From Dromiciops gliroides (Eukaryota; Chordata; Mammalia; Microbiotheria; Microbiotheriidae), in the NCBI RefSeq assembly GCF_019393635.1, contig NC_057867.1, forward strand, positions 5,280,821 to 5,344,820: a stretch of DNA of 64,000 bases. The letters run 5' to 3'. Position numbers and translations under genes: made by a program. The notes beneath the pieces are model-generated. The model was not told where the DNA came from. It saw nothing but the letters and a program-made list of their open reading frames with translations, and did not search any database. Shown here piece after piece: positions 1-11,930 of this stretch. The stretch's first letter is position 1. Every line of letters begins with the position of its first letter.

Positions 1-3000
1 TGCAATAAAAATTACATGTAATAAAGAGCCATGCAAAGATAGACTGAAAATTAATTGGAAACTAACTAATCTCATCCAAAATAATGAGTAAGTCAAACAA
101 CAAATGATAGAAACAATCAATAACTTCATCCAAGAGAATAACAACAACGAGACAACATACTAGAACAGCCAAAGCAGTTCTTAGGGATAAAATAGAGAAA
201 GAGGAGATCAATGAATTGGGCATGCACCTAAAAATGCTAGAAAAAGAAAAAATTAAAAATCCCCAATTAAATACTAAATTAGAAATTCTGATAAATCAGA
301 GGAGAAATTAATAAAATTGAAAGTAAGAAAACTATAGAATAAATAAAACTAAGAGCTGGTTTTATGAAAAAATCAATAAAATAGATAAACCTTGGTTAAT
401 TTAATTTAAAAAAAGAAAGAAGAAAACCAATTTGCCAATATGAAAAATGAAAGGGGTGAATTCACCACCAATGAAGTAGAAACTAAAGCAATAATTAGGA
501 GCTATTTTGCCCAACTGTATGCCAATAAATTTGACAATCTAAGGGAAATGGATGAATATTTACAAAAATATAAATTGCCCATATTAACAGAACAGGAAAT
601 AAAAGACCTGAATAGCCTCATTTTAGAAAAAGAATTGATCGAGTCATCAATGAATTCCCTAAGAAAAAAAATCTCCAGGGCCATATGGGTTTACAAGTGA
701 ATTCTACCAAACATTTAAAGAACAATTAATTCAAATACTATATAAATTATTTGGAAAAATAGGTGAAGAAGATTACTTTTATGACACAAATATGGTGTTG
801 ATACCTAAACCAGACAAAGCCAAAACAAAGAAAGAAAAGTATAGACCAATTTCCCTAATAAATATCGATGCAAAAATTTTAAAATATTAGCAAGGAGATA
901 ACAACAATTTATCGCCAGGATAATACACTATAACCATGTGAGGTTTATACCAGGATTGCAGGGCTGATTCAACATTAGGAAAACTATTAACATAATTGAC
1001 CAAATCAGTAACAAAATTAACCAAAGTCATATGATTATCTCAATAGATGCAGAGAAAGCTTTTGACATAATACAGGACTCATTCCTATTAAAAACACTAG
1101 AGATCATAGGAATAAGTGGAGCTTTCCTTAAAATAATAAGCAGTATCTACCTAAAATCATCAGCAAACATTATATGTAATGGGGATAAGTTAGAGGCATT
1201 CCCAATAAGATCAGGGGTGAAACATGGATGTCCATTATCAACTCTGTTATTTAATGTTGTATTAGAAATGTTAGCTTTAGCAATAAGAGAAGAAAAAGGA
1301 ATTAGAATAGGCAAGGAGGAAACAAAACTATCACTCTTTGCAGATGATATGATGGTATACTTAGAGAATCCTAGAGAATCAACTCAAAAACTACTTGAAA
1401 CAATTAACTTTAGCAAAGTTGCATGATATAAAATAAATCCACATAAATCACTGGCATTTCTATACATGATCAACAAAGCTCAGCAGCAAGAGATAGAAAG
1501 AGAAATTCCATTTAAAGTAATGGTAGACAAAATAAAATATTTGGGAGTCTACCTGCCAAGACAAATCCAGGAACTCTATGAACACCATTACAAAACACTT
1601 TTCACACAAATAAAATCATATCTAAATAATTGGAAAAATATCGATTTCTCAGGGGTAGGCCCAGCAAATATAATAAAAATAACAATTCTACCTAAATTAA
1701 TTTACTTATTCAGTGCCATACCCATCAGACTACCTAAAAATTATTTTATGGAGCTAGAGAAAATAATAACAAAATTCATCTGGAAGAACAAAAGGTCAAG
1801 AATACCAAGGGAACTAATGAAAAAATGCACAGGAAAGTGGGCTAGCCATAGCAAATCTGAAGCTCTACTATTAAGTGGTAGTCATCCAAACTATTTAGTG
1901 CTGGCTAAGAAATAGAGTGGAGGATCAATGGAATAGGTTAGGAACAGGAGACACAGTAGTAAATGACTATAGTAATCTACTGTTTGATAAACCCAAAGCC
2001 TCTAGCTTCTGGGATAAGGACTCACTATTTGACAAAAACTGCTGGGAAAACTGGAAGATAGTATGGCAGAAACTAGGCATAGACCAATATCTTATACCTT
2101 AAACCAAAATAAGGTCAAAATGGGTATATGAGTTAGACATAAAGGGTGATACCATAGGTAAATTAGGAGAGGAAGGAAAAGCTATCTATTGCCATATGAA
2201 AAAATGCTCTAAATCACTATTGATTAGAGAAATGCAAATTAAAACAACTCTGAGGTACCACCTGACACCTATCAGATTGGCTAATATGACAAAAAAGGAA
2301 AATGATAAATATTGGAGAAGCTGTGGAAAAATTGGAACACTAATGCATTGTTGGTGGACTTGTGAACTGATCCAACCATTCTGGAGAACAATTTGGAACT
2401 ATGCCCAAAGAGCTATGGAGCTGTGACCCAGTAATATCACTAGTAGGTCTGTATCCCAAAGAGATCATAAAAAAGGGAAGAGGACCTACATGTACACAAA
2501 TATTTACAGCAGCTCTCTTTGTGGTGGCAAAGAATTGGAAATTGAGGTTATGCCCATCAATTAGAGAATGGCTGAACAAATTGTAGTATATGAATGTATA
2601 CTATTGTGCAATAAGAAATAATCAACAGGGTGGCAGCTAGGTGGCGCAGTGGATAGAGCACTAGCCCTGGATTCAGGAGGACCTGAGTTCAAATCCGGCC
2701 TCAGACACTTGACACTTACTAGTTGTGTGACCCTGGGCAAGTCACTTAACCCCCATTGACCCGCAAAAAAAAAAAGAAAAGAAAAGAAAAAAGAAATGAT
2801 GAACAGGCAGGAAAGCCTTAAGTGGACTGATGCTGAGTGAAGTGAACAGTTGTATACAGTAACAACAACATTGTATGATGATCAACTGTTATAGCCTTAG
2901 CTCTTCTCAGAAATACAATGATCCAAGACAATTCCAAGGTACTCATGATGGAAAATGCTCTCCACATGCAGAAAAAGAATTGTGGAATCTGAATGCAGAT

Positions 3001-3245
3001 TGAACCATACTGTTTCAACTTTTTCTTCTTTTTTTAAGGTTTTCCCTTTTGTTCTGATTCTTCTTTCACAGCCTGACTAATGCAGAAATATGTTTACTGT
3101 GATTGTACTTATATAACCTATATCAGAGTGCTTTCTGTCTTGGGGAGGGAAGGGAGAGAGGGAGAAAAATTTTGACTTTGAAATCTTATAAAACAAATGT
3201 TGAAAACTATCTTTACATGTAACTGGAAAATAATAAAACACTTTT
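1..3245 (+). mobile_element. LINE-1 (L1) ORF2 and 3' UTR, decayed
   Basis: This is the 3' part of an L1 retrotransposon; its 5' end lies off the window. ORF2 is broken into several frames. The reverse-transcriptase core is readable at 1031-1426: motif A appears as DAEKAFD and the catalytic loop as FADDMM (about 1337-1354), followed by MVYLENP. Thumb and C-terminal pieces follow at 1466-1915, 1917-2102, 2196-2426 and 2401-2586, in shifting frames. From 2808 a non-coding 3' UTR ends in an A-rich tail near 3240. A SINE sits inside the 3' UTR (2630-2791). Many stops and frame changes mean it cannot now make ORF2p. Confidence 0.9.
2630..2791 (+). repeat. tRNA-derived SINE (WSINE1-like), full length
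   Basis: This is the best reference copy of the window's commonest SINE. It has the head GGCAGCTAGGTGGCGCAG, an A box (TGGCGCAGTGG), a B box (GAGTTCAAATCC), a CORE-like segment (CTGTGTGACCCTGGGCAAGT) and an A-rich tail. A target-site duplication flanks it: AGAAATAATCAACAGG at 2614-2629 and AGAAATGATGAACAGG at 2792-2807. It therefore inserted into the L1 3' UTR after the L1 was in place. The family name is from memory. Confidence 0.85.
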
Positions 3246-3249
3246 ATGA

Positions 3250-4365
3250 TTTAAAAAATACAGTTGGCAAAATGGGGGGAAAATCCACTGAAGAAATCAA
3301 CTCCTTCAAAGGTAAAACTGGCCAAATGGAAAAGGAAGTGCAAAAGATTACTGGAGAAAATAATGCCTTAAAAATTAGAATTGGGCAAATGGAAGCTAAT
3401 GATGCTATGAGATACCAAGAATCAGTCAAACAGAATCAAAAGATTGAAAAAATAGAAGAAAATGTGAAATACTTCTTCAGAAAGACAACTGACCTAGAAA
3501 ATAGATCCAGGAGAGATAATTTAAGAATTATTGGACTACCTGAAAGCCATGATAAAAAAAAAGAGTCTAGATACCATATTCCAGGAAATTATCAAGGAGA
3601 ACTGCCTTGATATCCTAGAAACAGAGGATAAAAGTCAATGAAAGAATCCACTGATCACCTCCTGAAAGAGACCCCAAAAGGAAAACTCCAAGGAATATTG
3701 TAGCCAAATTCCAGAATTATCAGGTGAAGGATAAAATACTGCAAACAGTCAGAAAGAAACAATTTAAATATCATGGAGCCACAGGATTGCACAGAACCTG
3801 GCAGCTTCAATATTAAAGTATTGGAGGGCTTGGAAGATGATATTCTAGAAGGCAAAGGAGCTTGGATTGCAACCAAGAATCAGCTACCCAGCAAAATTGA
3901 GCATTATCCTTCAGGGGGAAAGATGGAAATTCAATGAAGTAGGGGACTTTCAAGCATTCCTGATGAAAAGACTAGAACTTAACAGAAAAACTGATCTTCA
4001 AATACTTGTAAGTGACTTGCTCAGGGTCACACAGCCAGTAAATGTCAAGCATCTGAGGCCACATTTGAACTCAGGTCCTCCTGAATCCAGGGACAGTGCT
4101 CTATCCACTGTGCCACCTAGCTATTCAGAGTAACATGGTCATTCAAATTAACTATGAAGGACTTAAGGAAAATGATGTCTACCTCCAAAGAAAGAACTGA
4201 TCTGTGGAAGTATATATTGTATGGTTCCATATATACATATGTGTATCTATGTATAAAATGTTGGATTTTCTAATGGAAAGTTGGTTGGAAGGGTGGAAGG
4301 CAACTTGAAACTCAAAATGTAACAAAAAAGTAATATAATATAAAAAGAAAGAAAAAAATTAAATA
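3250..4365 (+). mobile_element. HAL1-like (half-L1) element: ORF1 followed directly by a 3' UTR
   Basis: The readable frame at 3197-3610 encodes an L1 ORF1p-like protein: an alternating charged/hydrophobic coiled coil (around KTGQMEKEVQKITGENNALK), then the RNA-binding domain start ENRSRRDNLRIIGLPE. Decayed ORF1 sequence continues to about 3995. After a SINE insertion, 4125-4365 looks like a LINE 3' UTR ending in an A-rich tail. No reverse-transcriptase sequence lies between ORF1 and the tail. That is the known layout of HAL1 elements, which lack ORF2. The frame is interrupted many times. An internally deleted L1 is the alternative. Confidence 0.6.
4006..4124 (-). repeat. tRNA-derived SINE (WSINE1-like), partial
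   Basis: Reverse-orientation SINE body, from TAAGTGACTTGC through the B-box complement to GCCACCTAGCT. It lies inside the HAL1-like element between its ORF1 remnant and its 3' UTR. The poly-T end is short. Confidence 0.75.
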
Positions 4366-5766
4366 GCCCTCCATAATTTCTGTTATTTTTTCTATACCAA
4401 AAAGAATAAATATTAATGAAATAAAACTCAGAGATCATGAGAAATCTCAAAACTTATTCTAACAAGCATTCTTGCAAATAGTGTTCACCAATTTACAAGC
4501 ATCTAAGTTCCTCATTTTCTCATCTCAATGGAATAAAAAAACCTCCTTTCCATAAATCCCAAACTAGTATTTGTCATTATCCTCTCATGGTACCTGACAT
4601 TTATACAGTGTCTGTGGAAAGAGATTCCAACTTTAACTTTCCCCTCATTTTCCTTTCATCTTAACTTGCTCAAACTTTCTCTTGCTTGGTTTTCCCTATG
4701 CACTTTGATTAAAGACCTACTAAGTTTAAAATAGCATCTCTCCTTTTACACTCTGATTCAACCCTTCAGTTATCTTCACTACTTTCTTAGTCCCTCTCCT
4801 CTTTATTTTCCAATCATGCCCCAGTGTCATACTCCACTCAATCTCTCCTTTGCAAATTTAGCACAAACTTTCTTATATAATACCAATTAATTGCAAAAAG
4901 TTTACTTTTTGTGGGGGGACAGGGGTTCTTAAGAATATGGTCTATTCCTATTGTTGTCATTCACAGAAGAAAACGTGGTAAAGTAAATTGTCCTAAAATG
5001 AAATTTTGCTATATTCAACTTATTTCCTGATTGAAACAAGACTTTCCAAGGTGGAGAAAAAAGTTAGTAATAGGTGATTCTTAAGCACCGAACTGCAGAT
5101 TGCAAGCCTGTCCCCAATTTTTTTTCTACTTTAAAGCTTTCTTAGCATTTTTACACATTGAAATCATCTTCTTTCCTTACGCTAAACCAATGATCTATCA
5201 CTTTCAGAGACAGAAGAGCGTTAAAAAAAGATCTAAGTGCTGTCTGCATGTAACTTAGTCCTGGGGGTTGCAAATCTAAAAAAATCCTCTAGGAAATTTC
5301 AATGCTTACAAAAACAATAAAACCATAATTTGGAAATGTACAGTAAAGATACCACGTTTCAGTTACAGATTTAGTCTCTAATTCATTTATGATTCCCTAA
5401 AATTCTCCAAACCAGATTTCCTTTTTTTCTTGTCTGTCATTATCTCTGTGATCATGACCTAGACAGATTCAAAAAGACAAAGATGGGGCTCTCTCTTTTG
5501 AAAGCTCTGAAACACTTGGTAGTTTTTCTTGCCCATTTCAATACCTTATTTCCTACTAAAAGTCTACTCAAAGGGTTACTGGAAGTCTCTGGTTTTTGAG
5601 AAGGGGAATTTAGTATCAGAATTATAGTAATTAAAGATATTACATAGAGCTGATTTAGAGATGAAGCTTCATCAATTAGCCTCAACTTATGCAAGATGTC
5701 AATTTTAATATTTTTCCCAGAGACGAAGATATTTGGTCCCAGAAGTTATCCTGTCCAAACATTATC
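4366..5766. other. Gene-free AT-rich stretch
   Basis: No coding frame with homology, no splice-bounded exon and no recognisable repeat was seen. The sequence is AT-rich and unique-looking. Short open frames here (for example 5452-5694 on the - strand) match nothing I recognise. Confidence 0.5.
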
Positions 5767-5767
5767 C

Positions 5768-5845
5768 TCAGACACTTGACACTTACTAGCTGTGTGACCC
5801 TGGGCAAGTCACTTAACCCTCATTGCCCTGCAAAAAAAAAAAAAA
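5768..5845 (+). repeat. SINE 3' fragment (WSINE1-like)
   Basis: This 5'-truncated copy begins at CTCAGACACTTGACACTTAC and ends in a 13-A tail. It lies directly upstream of a second, full-length copy. Confidence 0.75.
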
Positions 5846-5851
5846 GACTCT

Positions 5852-6003
5852 GGGGGCAGCTAGGTGGCACAGTGGATAAAGCACCAGCCCTGGATTCAGG
5901 AGGACCTGAGTTCAAATCTGGCCTCAGACACTTGAAACTTACTAGCTGTGTGACCCTGGGCAAGTCACTTAATCCTCATTGCCCTGCCAAAAAACAAACA
6001 AAC
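5852..6003 (+). repeat. tRNA-derived SINE (WSINE1-like), full length
   Basis: Complete head to tail, with an A/C-rich tail (AAAAAACAAACAAAC). The head reads GGTGGCACAG, so the CpG of the reference copy is lost. Confidence 0.85.
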
Positions 6004-7029
6004 ATTTTCACAAAGGTTTTTAACTGGGTCTTAAACAATTTAGACTCCTTGGAAGAAATCTTTTTCCAATTAGCCAGAAGACAACCCAAAGCAGCATCTT
6101 GAAAAAGAAATGAACTGACCAGATCCCATATTTTGGAATATTTGTTTAAACTGGGAATAACTGGACCAAAACCTGAAGGATCCAAAAGCGAAGTTATTTT
6201 GAAACCAGATTTTTCCGAGATCAGAATCACTGAATCCAGTTGACTGAACCCTTCAAACTATTTTTTTAATGTCAGTCCAAAGAAAAGCTTTGTTTTTGGT
6301 AGCTGCAACAACCCTGCAAATAACTGAGAGTCAGTCATCAGAAAGAATGAGATCCCCAGGTGATTTCTGACCTATCTTCCCTATGACATATTCTTAAATT
6401 CCAATATCAAAAGCAAAATCACACCTAAAAGGGCAACTGGTTAAGCCACTGCCTGTGTACAGGAAGACGGAGCTACTGAACCAGATCAGAGCCACTTCCC
6501 AGTGGTCAAACCAGGAAGCAAGATGCCAATAATTCCTTAACAAGGCCACATCCAGCCAAAGTGATCAAACTAGAACCACACATCTAGCTCAAGTACCTGA
6601 GACTCAGAAGCAGAGGTTAACACCTAAGTTTTGAAGCATATGCACAGGTTCAGAGGCCAGAAAAGTAACTCTGAACCCCGACTGAGACCCCAACCAAGCT
6701 TCTGGAGTTTCCCTTTAGAAAGACAGTCATGCTTTTTGGATCATGGCCTTCCCAAGGGAGAAAGGACCTTTCACACATTAAGCAAGGGAAGGAGCCACAG
6801 ATGTACTGGGATCAGCTTAAGGGAACTACTTTCCAAGGTTAGGGTGACGCGGTTTACTCTTCCAGGTGACATCGAGGAGGGGGTTAACAGCGTGGGTAGG
6901 ACCTGTTGGCTCTGAGTCACCCCGAAATGGTCCCATCCCCTGGGACACCCTTCAGTCAGCCTCAACACGAGATGGCCATGAACCCCAAATGAAAAAGACC
7001 AATAAAGGGAAATCCAAAGTTCTTAGGCC
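6004..7029. other. Gene-free stretch left of an orphan CpG island
   Basis: No exon, RNA gene or repeat recognised. If the CpG island to the right drives a leftward transcript, its first intron would lie here. Confidence 0.4.
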
Positions 7030-7500
7030 ACTCCCTCCCTCTGGCCCTCAATGGACGCACGAGGGGGGGGGGCGCCTCGAAATGCTCCCTTCCCCTCCCC
7101 CAACCCTGACCTGCCTTCCTGCCCAAAGTGAGGCCCGCGGGCCTCCCTGCCCTCCTGCCCTGCCCACCGGCCCGAGCGGGGGCTCCCTGCCCACCTGCCC
7201 GGGCGGGGGCCCCCCTGCCCCCCTGCCCGCCATCTTGCCTCGGGGGAGAGGCGCTGGAAAAGGACTTGCCCCGCGGCTCGCTGGGAGCAGAGTTAGTTGG
7301 AGAGGGGAGAGTGGCCGAAGCGAAGGCAGCGGGCGGAGGACGGCGTCCCTCCGGCAGGGGAGGAGGCCGACCATTGGTACCTGCTGCCATGGCAACGGGA
7401 GGGGGTGTGTTGCTAGGTTCCGTGGGGCACGCATGCGCATGAGTCCGCCCCCCCGCCCCCCCCCCCGCCGCCTCGGGCCTGGCAGGTGTAGGGTGGGGGT
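7030..7500 (-). promoter_or_regulatory. Orphan CpG-island promoter with X-box, NRF1 and YY1-type motifs
   Basis: GC- and CpG-rich block with no gene assigned. It holds a near-palindromic RFX X-box (GCTGCCATGGCAAC, 7383-7396), a second X-box-like half site (7409-7421), an NRF1-type site (GCATGCGCATG, 7431-7441), a reverse CCAAT box (near 7373) and a YY1-type site CAAGATGGCG reading on the - strand (7237 down to 7228). YY1 sites of this form usually lie just inside a transcript in its own direction, so leftward transcription from about 7250-7300 is inferred. In human, PFKFB1 lies beside APEX2 and points away from it. It is the first candidate, but no PFKFB1 exon was found in the window. Confidence 0.6.
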
Positions 7501-8012
7501 AGGCCCGGTGGGCTTCCCTGGGGCAACTTTCCCCTGGCTCCATCCGAGTGCCGGGCAGGAGCCCGCCGGGCCCCATGCAGAGTGGGGGTGTCAGGGCGGA
7601 GAGTCGCAGGGGCGAGGGCTGTGTGGGGTGGAGAGCAGGGGACCCGCGTAAGAGATGTTGGGGAAAGGAGTGGCAGCGTTTGCCGGTGGATGGGTGGGTC
7701 GGAGATAGGGAGTGAGGGAGGATGGGAGATGGATACCCAGGTTGCGATCCTGGATAACTTGGGAGGCTGGGGGGGCGGGGGGGGGGGAGGACAGGAACAG
7801 GGAAGTTCAGGGTTCCGTGGCTTTGGGGGAGAAGAGAACCAGTTCTGTTTGGGACGTGCTCACAAGGCATCCAGTTGAAAATATCTAATAGGTAGTTGGT
7901 GATGCAGAACCAGAGGAGAGAGGCTAGGGCAAGTCACATCAGCACAGAAAAAAGAAAAGGAGGCCCAGAAAAAACTGTGGGGGACTCCAAGGCCACCCAC
8001 TACACCATGCTG
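7501..8012. other. G-rich flank of the CpG island, no gene seen
   Basis: Strongly G-rich on the + strand, with G runs at 7768-7789. Long open frames on both strands here have only low-complexity composition and are not called as genes. Confidence 0.5.
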
Positions 8013-8253
8013 CCTGTTAGTGCTGACTCTCTGTGACTCCATTTGGGATTTTCTTGCCAAAGATACTGGGGTGATTGGCCATTTCCTTCTCCAGCTCATT
8101 TTACAGATGGGGAAACTGAGGCAAACAGGGTTAAGTGACTTGCCCAGGGCCACACAACTAGTGAATGACTGAGGTAAAATTTGAACTCACCATGATAAGT
8201 TTTCCTGACTCCAGGCCTGTCACTCTGTGCACTATGGCGCCACCTAGCTGTCC
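8013..8253 (-). repeat. MAR1-type CORE-SINE
   Basis: Reverse copy of the longer marsupial CORE-SINE. It has the tail side CTCTGTGACTCCATTTGGG, the CORE (TTTACAGATGGGGAAACTGA, then GTTAAGTGACTTGCCCAGGG) and the tRNA head complement GGCGCCACCTAGCTGTCC. Confidence 0.75.
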
Positions 8254-8322
8254 TTAATGCTTCCCTATTAGCACCCAAATAATCAACTATTCTTTCCTTT
8301 AAAAAAAAAAACAACACCTTTT

Positions 8323-8471
8323 GGGGCAGCTAGGTGGCGCAGTGGATAGAGCACGGGCCCTGGATTCAGGAGGACCTGAGTTCAAGTCCACCTCAGACAC
8401 TTAACACTTACAGGTTGTGTGACCCTGGGCAAGTCACTTAACCCCAATTGCCTCACACACAAAAAAAAAAC
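8323..8471 (+). repeat. tRNA-derived SINE (WSINE1-like), full length
   Basis: Full-length copy with the CpG-containing head AGGTGGCGCAG. The duplication CAACACCTTTT lies on both sides (8312-8322 and 8474-8484), marking the insertion site. Confidence 0.85.
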
Positions 8472-8489
8472 CCAACACCTTTTACAGGA

Positions 8490-9560
8490 CTTGTTACTGG
8501 ACAGGCACATTAAAACAACAACAAAAACAAAAACCACCTTTTTGGTTTTTATATTCTGTTTTCCCTCCATAAAACTAGAATAATTTAATAGCTATCCCTG
8601 AGGGTAAATATTACCTTGTCCCCTTTACTCCTAGACATTCAGGTCTGGCCCAGGATAAATAAACAAGATCTTTACCATAAGTGCTCATCAAATTTTCTGT
8701 CAGTCAATAAGTTTTTAGTAAGCACCTATTACCTGCCATGCACTGTGCTAATCACAGAGGATACACAGAAAGGCTCTCAAGGAGCTCACAATCTAGTGGG
8801 GGAAACAACATGCAAAAACCTACATCTAAACAAGCTCTGCATGGGATAAGCAAGAAATAATCAGCCTTGGGCACTGGAAAGAAGAAGGGTTGGAGAAGGT
8901 TTCCAGGAGAAAGCAGGATTTTAACAGGGGCTTGAAAGAAGAGAAGCCAGGAGGAGGAAGATGAGGAGGGATTGCATTATTCCAGGCCTGGGAGACAGCC
9001 AGAGAAAGTGCCCAGAGCTGAAAGATGGAGGGTCTTGTTCACAGAACAGCCAGGAGGCTGGTGTCACTGGATCGAAGAAGATAGTGAGGTGTCAGAAACC
9101 TGGGAAGAAAGGAGGGGGCTTTGAACATCACAGGATTTTACATTTGTTCGTAGAAGGGATTAGGGGGGCACTGGAATGGGGGTGGGGAAGGAGAGCAAAA
9201 AAATGGGGGGGTTCTAATGACAAGAGCAATCTCCCTTTCTACCCATCCCCTTGGACAGAGAAAAGAAGACTAATACATTTTGAACCTATGGTGGTGTTTA
9301 CTGATAAAAGGTACTGTGGGAGAGGCTTGAGATATAAAGAGATCAGCCTCTGCTTTCAAGGAACTTCAAAGGCTAGGTTTTTAGGGGTGGGGTGGATCAT
9401 AAGAAACCTTAAAGAAAGGACATCTGGGCAGACACGAGGGTTTTGTAATCAATAGTGAACAGAAACCGAGTGTCTGCCCGGATCTTGAATGACTCTGGAG
9501 AGAACAAGAACTAGTGCATAGATATGAACACCAAGATCCTGTGAACAGAGAGAGAATATA
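8490..9560. other. Gene-free stretch with decayed interspersed repeats
   Basis: Contains an ancient repeat fragment at about 8715-8790 (GCACCTATTACCTGCCATGC) and a G/A-rich segment at 8880-9450. The latter resembles a family recurring elsewhere in the window (see findings). No exon seen. Confidence 0.45.
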
Positions 9561-9561
9561 T

Positions 9562-9710
9562 ATATTTTTTTAAATTTTTGTGGGGCAATGAGGGTTAAGT
9601 GACTTGCCCAAGGTCACACAGCTAGTGTCAAGTGTCTGAGGCTGGATTTGAACTCAGGTCCTCCCGAATCCAAGGCCAGCACTTTATCCACTGAGCCACC
9701 TAGCTGCCCC
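9562..9710 (-). repeat. tRNA-derived SINE (WSINE1-like)
   Basis: Reverse copy from a short poly-T to the head complement GAGCCACCTAGCTGCCCC. GAGAATAT recurs on both sides, as a short target-site duplication. Confidence 0.85.
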
Positions 9711-10680
9711 GAGAATATTTTTGATATATGTTTTCAAATCCTCAAAGAAATCAAAGCCATGACTTGAGGAATAAAGCATCTTTAATTGAGATAACAGGGT
9801 AGTGGCAAATACAATTGACTGAGAGTTAACTGAACTCCATCTAGTTTTATTCCCAAGCCAAACTTAATCTTCTGAAACATAATCTTGTTGGTCTCTCTGT
9901 TCTGTTACCCCCATAGAAACCCTGTCTCCAGTTGCCATCTTTGGGTATTCCTAGAACTTGCTATGGTGTTAGCATGAGTTATAACTCTTCTGCCCTGATT
10001 AAAGATCTTCATTTTGTTCTATTGATTGTTTTATTCATTTTCAGGTTGACAGTGGTAAACCTGCCACCCTGGGGGATATCCAGTGGATTTCCAACCAAAG
10101 AAACCGATTTTGTCTAGTTTTAGGGGAAGGTAGGGGAAAACCCCAAATGGGGTCACAAAGAGTCAGACACGACTGAAAAATGACTGAATATTCTATTACA
10201 GCTCAGTTGATATTTAATGACTTACAGGACTTGAGGGGATAGCCGGATCACAGGAAATAAAGAAACTATTGTTTAATTGGAAAATATGTATATTTTGGAC
10301 TGAAAAATTAGCGTCTAAAGAGATTTCTCACAGTCTCTATACGTCATGTGAAGAATTGGGATCTTAAAATGGTTTGCACAAGTTTCCTGGAGAAATAATT
10401 TGCTTTTTCCTTTGTAATAACTGTTATAACTTGAAAATAAATGTATTTGATGCTAATGTGATTATACAAAAGAACGTGAATATCTTTTATATGTTAGCTG
10501 TTGTTACTAATGATTAAATCATTTCATATTGACCTTTTTATTGCAATTCCTCCCCCAAGGACTAAAAAACTGAACCATTATACTTTTATCAATAGTGATA
10601 TATAGAATATGAAATTCCCTTACAAACTCAATGCAGCAAATAACTGTGGCCACTGACTTGATTTTGTATTTCAAAAGTTA
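9711..10680. other. Gene-free stretch; MAR1 tail remnant at about 10137-10190
   Basis: Only a MAR1-type 3' end (GGGGTCACAAAGAGTCAGAC ... CGACTGAAAAATGACTG) is recognisable. The rest is AT-rich unique-looking sequence without exon features. Confidence 0.45.
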
Positions 10681-10683
10681 TGG

Positions 10684-10831
10684 GGGGCAGCTAGGTGGCG
10701 CAGTGGATAAAGCACTGACCCTGGATTCAGGAGTACCTGAGTTCAAATCCGGCCTCAGACACTTGACACTTACTAGCTGTGTGACCCTGGGCAAATCACT
10801 TAACCCTCTGCCCTGCAAAAAAACAAAAACA
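10684..10831 (+). repeat. tRNA-derived SINE (WSINE1-like), full length
   Basis: CpG-containing head AGGTGGCGCAG, intact B box and an A-rich tail. AAAAGTTATGG on both sides marks the duplicated target. Confidence 0.85.
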
Positions 10832-11930
10832 AAAGTTATGGAATATCCTGTCATTATATTATCAATAAAACTGTGCATAAAATAATGTAACTGATGTCCT
10901 GAAATTATGTTTTGGAAGAAATATTACTGGACACAGTATCAGCCATTCTAGAAACTACCGTGTCTAGACACCTCCTTGTGAGAAATGGTCCTGGGTTCTC
11001 AGAGGAATGAAAACCAAGAAATAGTAGATAGGTGTTAGGGATATTGCCATTGTTCAACCACTCTTTGACAAGGTAACTGAGGCTGGGAGTGGAACAAATA
11101 CCCAAGACCCCTGGGCCTCAGGGATGGAGTCAAGGCCTTTTAGAAATCATTCAGAGGTTAACAGAGCTCGGGTGTTCATGGTTTGGACTGAAACCATCCC
11201 AAGGAAAGTATGGATTTTCAAGGCTTGACTTCCCAAAAGCTCACACTGGATCAGAGCCAGACCTTAGGTTGTCATTCTTGGGTATTCCTTCCTATTCCTT
11301 TAAACACAACCAAGCTGAGGGACTGGCTTTGGTCAAGGGCATTTAAGAAGAAATGTTCTCAGACAAAACAATAGTAATTCTAGGAGCCCTTGGGTTCAAA
11401 TGGTTTCCTGCTAGAAGTGATCTTGGATTCTCAGAGGAATAAACATATAGAAGGGTGGCTGTCAGAACTAGAATCAGTGTTCAGACATTGTTCCAAGACA
11501 CAGGTTGTGAGTAAACAATCCCCCTGTACCGACCCCTCGGACTAGAATTAAGGCATTAGAGACTATAGTTTCCAGTTTTTGAAATATGGTGATGAAATTA
11601 AGTACAGGAGTAGGTATTGTAGTGAAGAGGGAAATATAGAGTGGCCTTTAGCCACTGGGATAAAGGAATTTCAGAAGTGGAACAAATGCCGGTGACAGTA
11701 AGCAAGTTTAAGACTATAGCCATCCCATGGGGAGCAGGAGAGTGCATCATGGGAACTGAGTAGCCAAGGTACTGGGAAGCCAGGGTATCCTGCTGGAGCA
11801 TTTACAGATATGTTGAAGTTCCCTTGTACGAGGGCAAGAGATGAGGTGGAGTAGAAGACTGTCAGCCAGACACTAAATGCTGGAGGGAGGGAGAATATAA
11901 ACATTTTAAATAGGAAAGAGAACACAGCAA
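10832..11930. other. Gene-free stretch with weak internal self-similarity
   Basis: Short phrases recur at imperfect spacing: TTCTCAGAGGAAT near 10996 and 11429, GTGGAACAAAT near 11088 and 11679. This suggests a decayed duplication or an unclassified repeat. No coding signal. Confidence 0.35.

Noticed and set aside
2640-2700. tRNA-like A and B boxes that could suggest tRNA genes
   Set aside because: They belong to SINE heads. No cloverleaf with paired acceptor stem is present and the copies end in A tails.
6866-7870. Long overlapping open frames on both strands through the CpG island (261 and 302 codons)
   Set aside because: Both are Gly/Pro/Arg-rich, overlap each other antisense and lack recognisable domains. 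High GC makes stop codons rare, so composition explains them.
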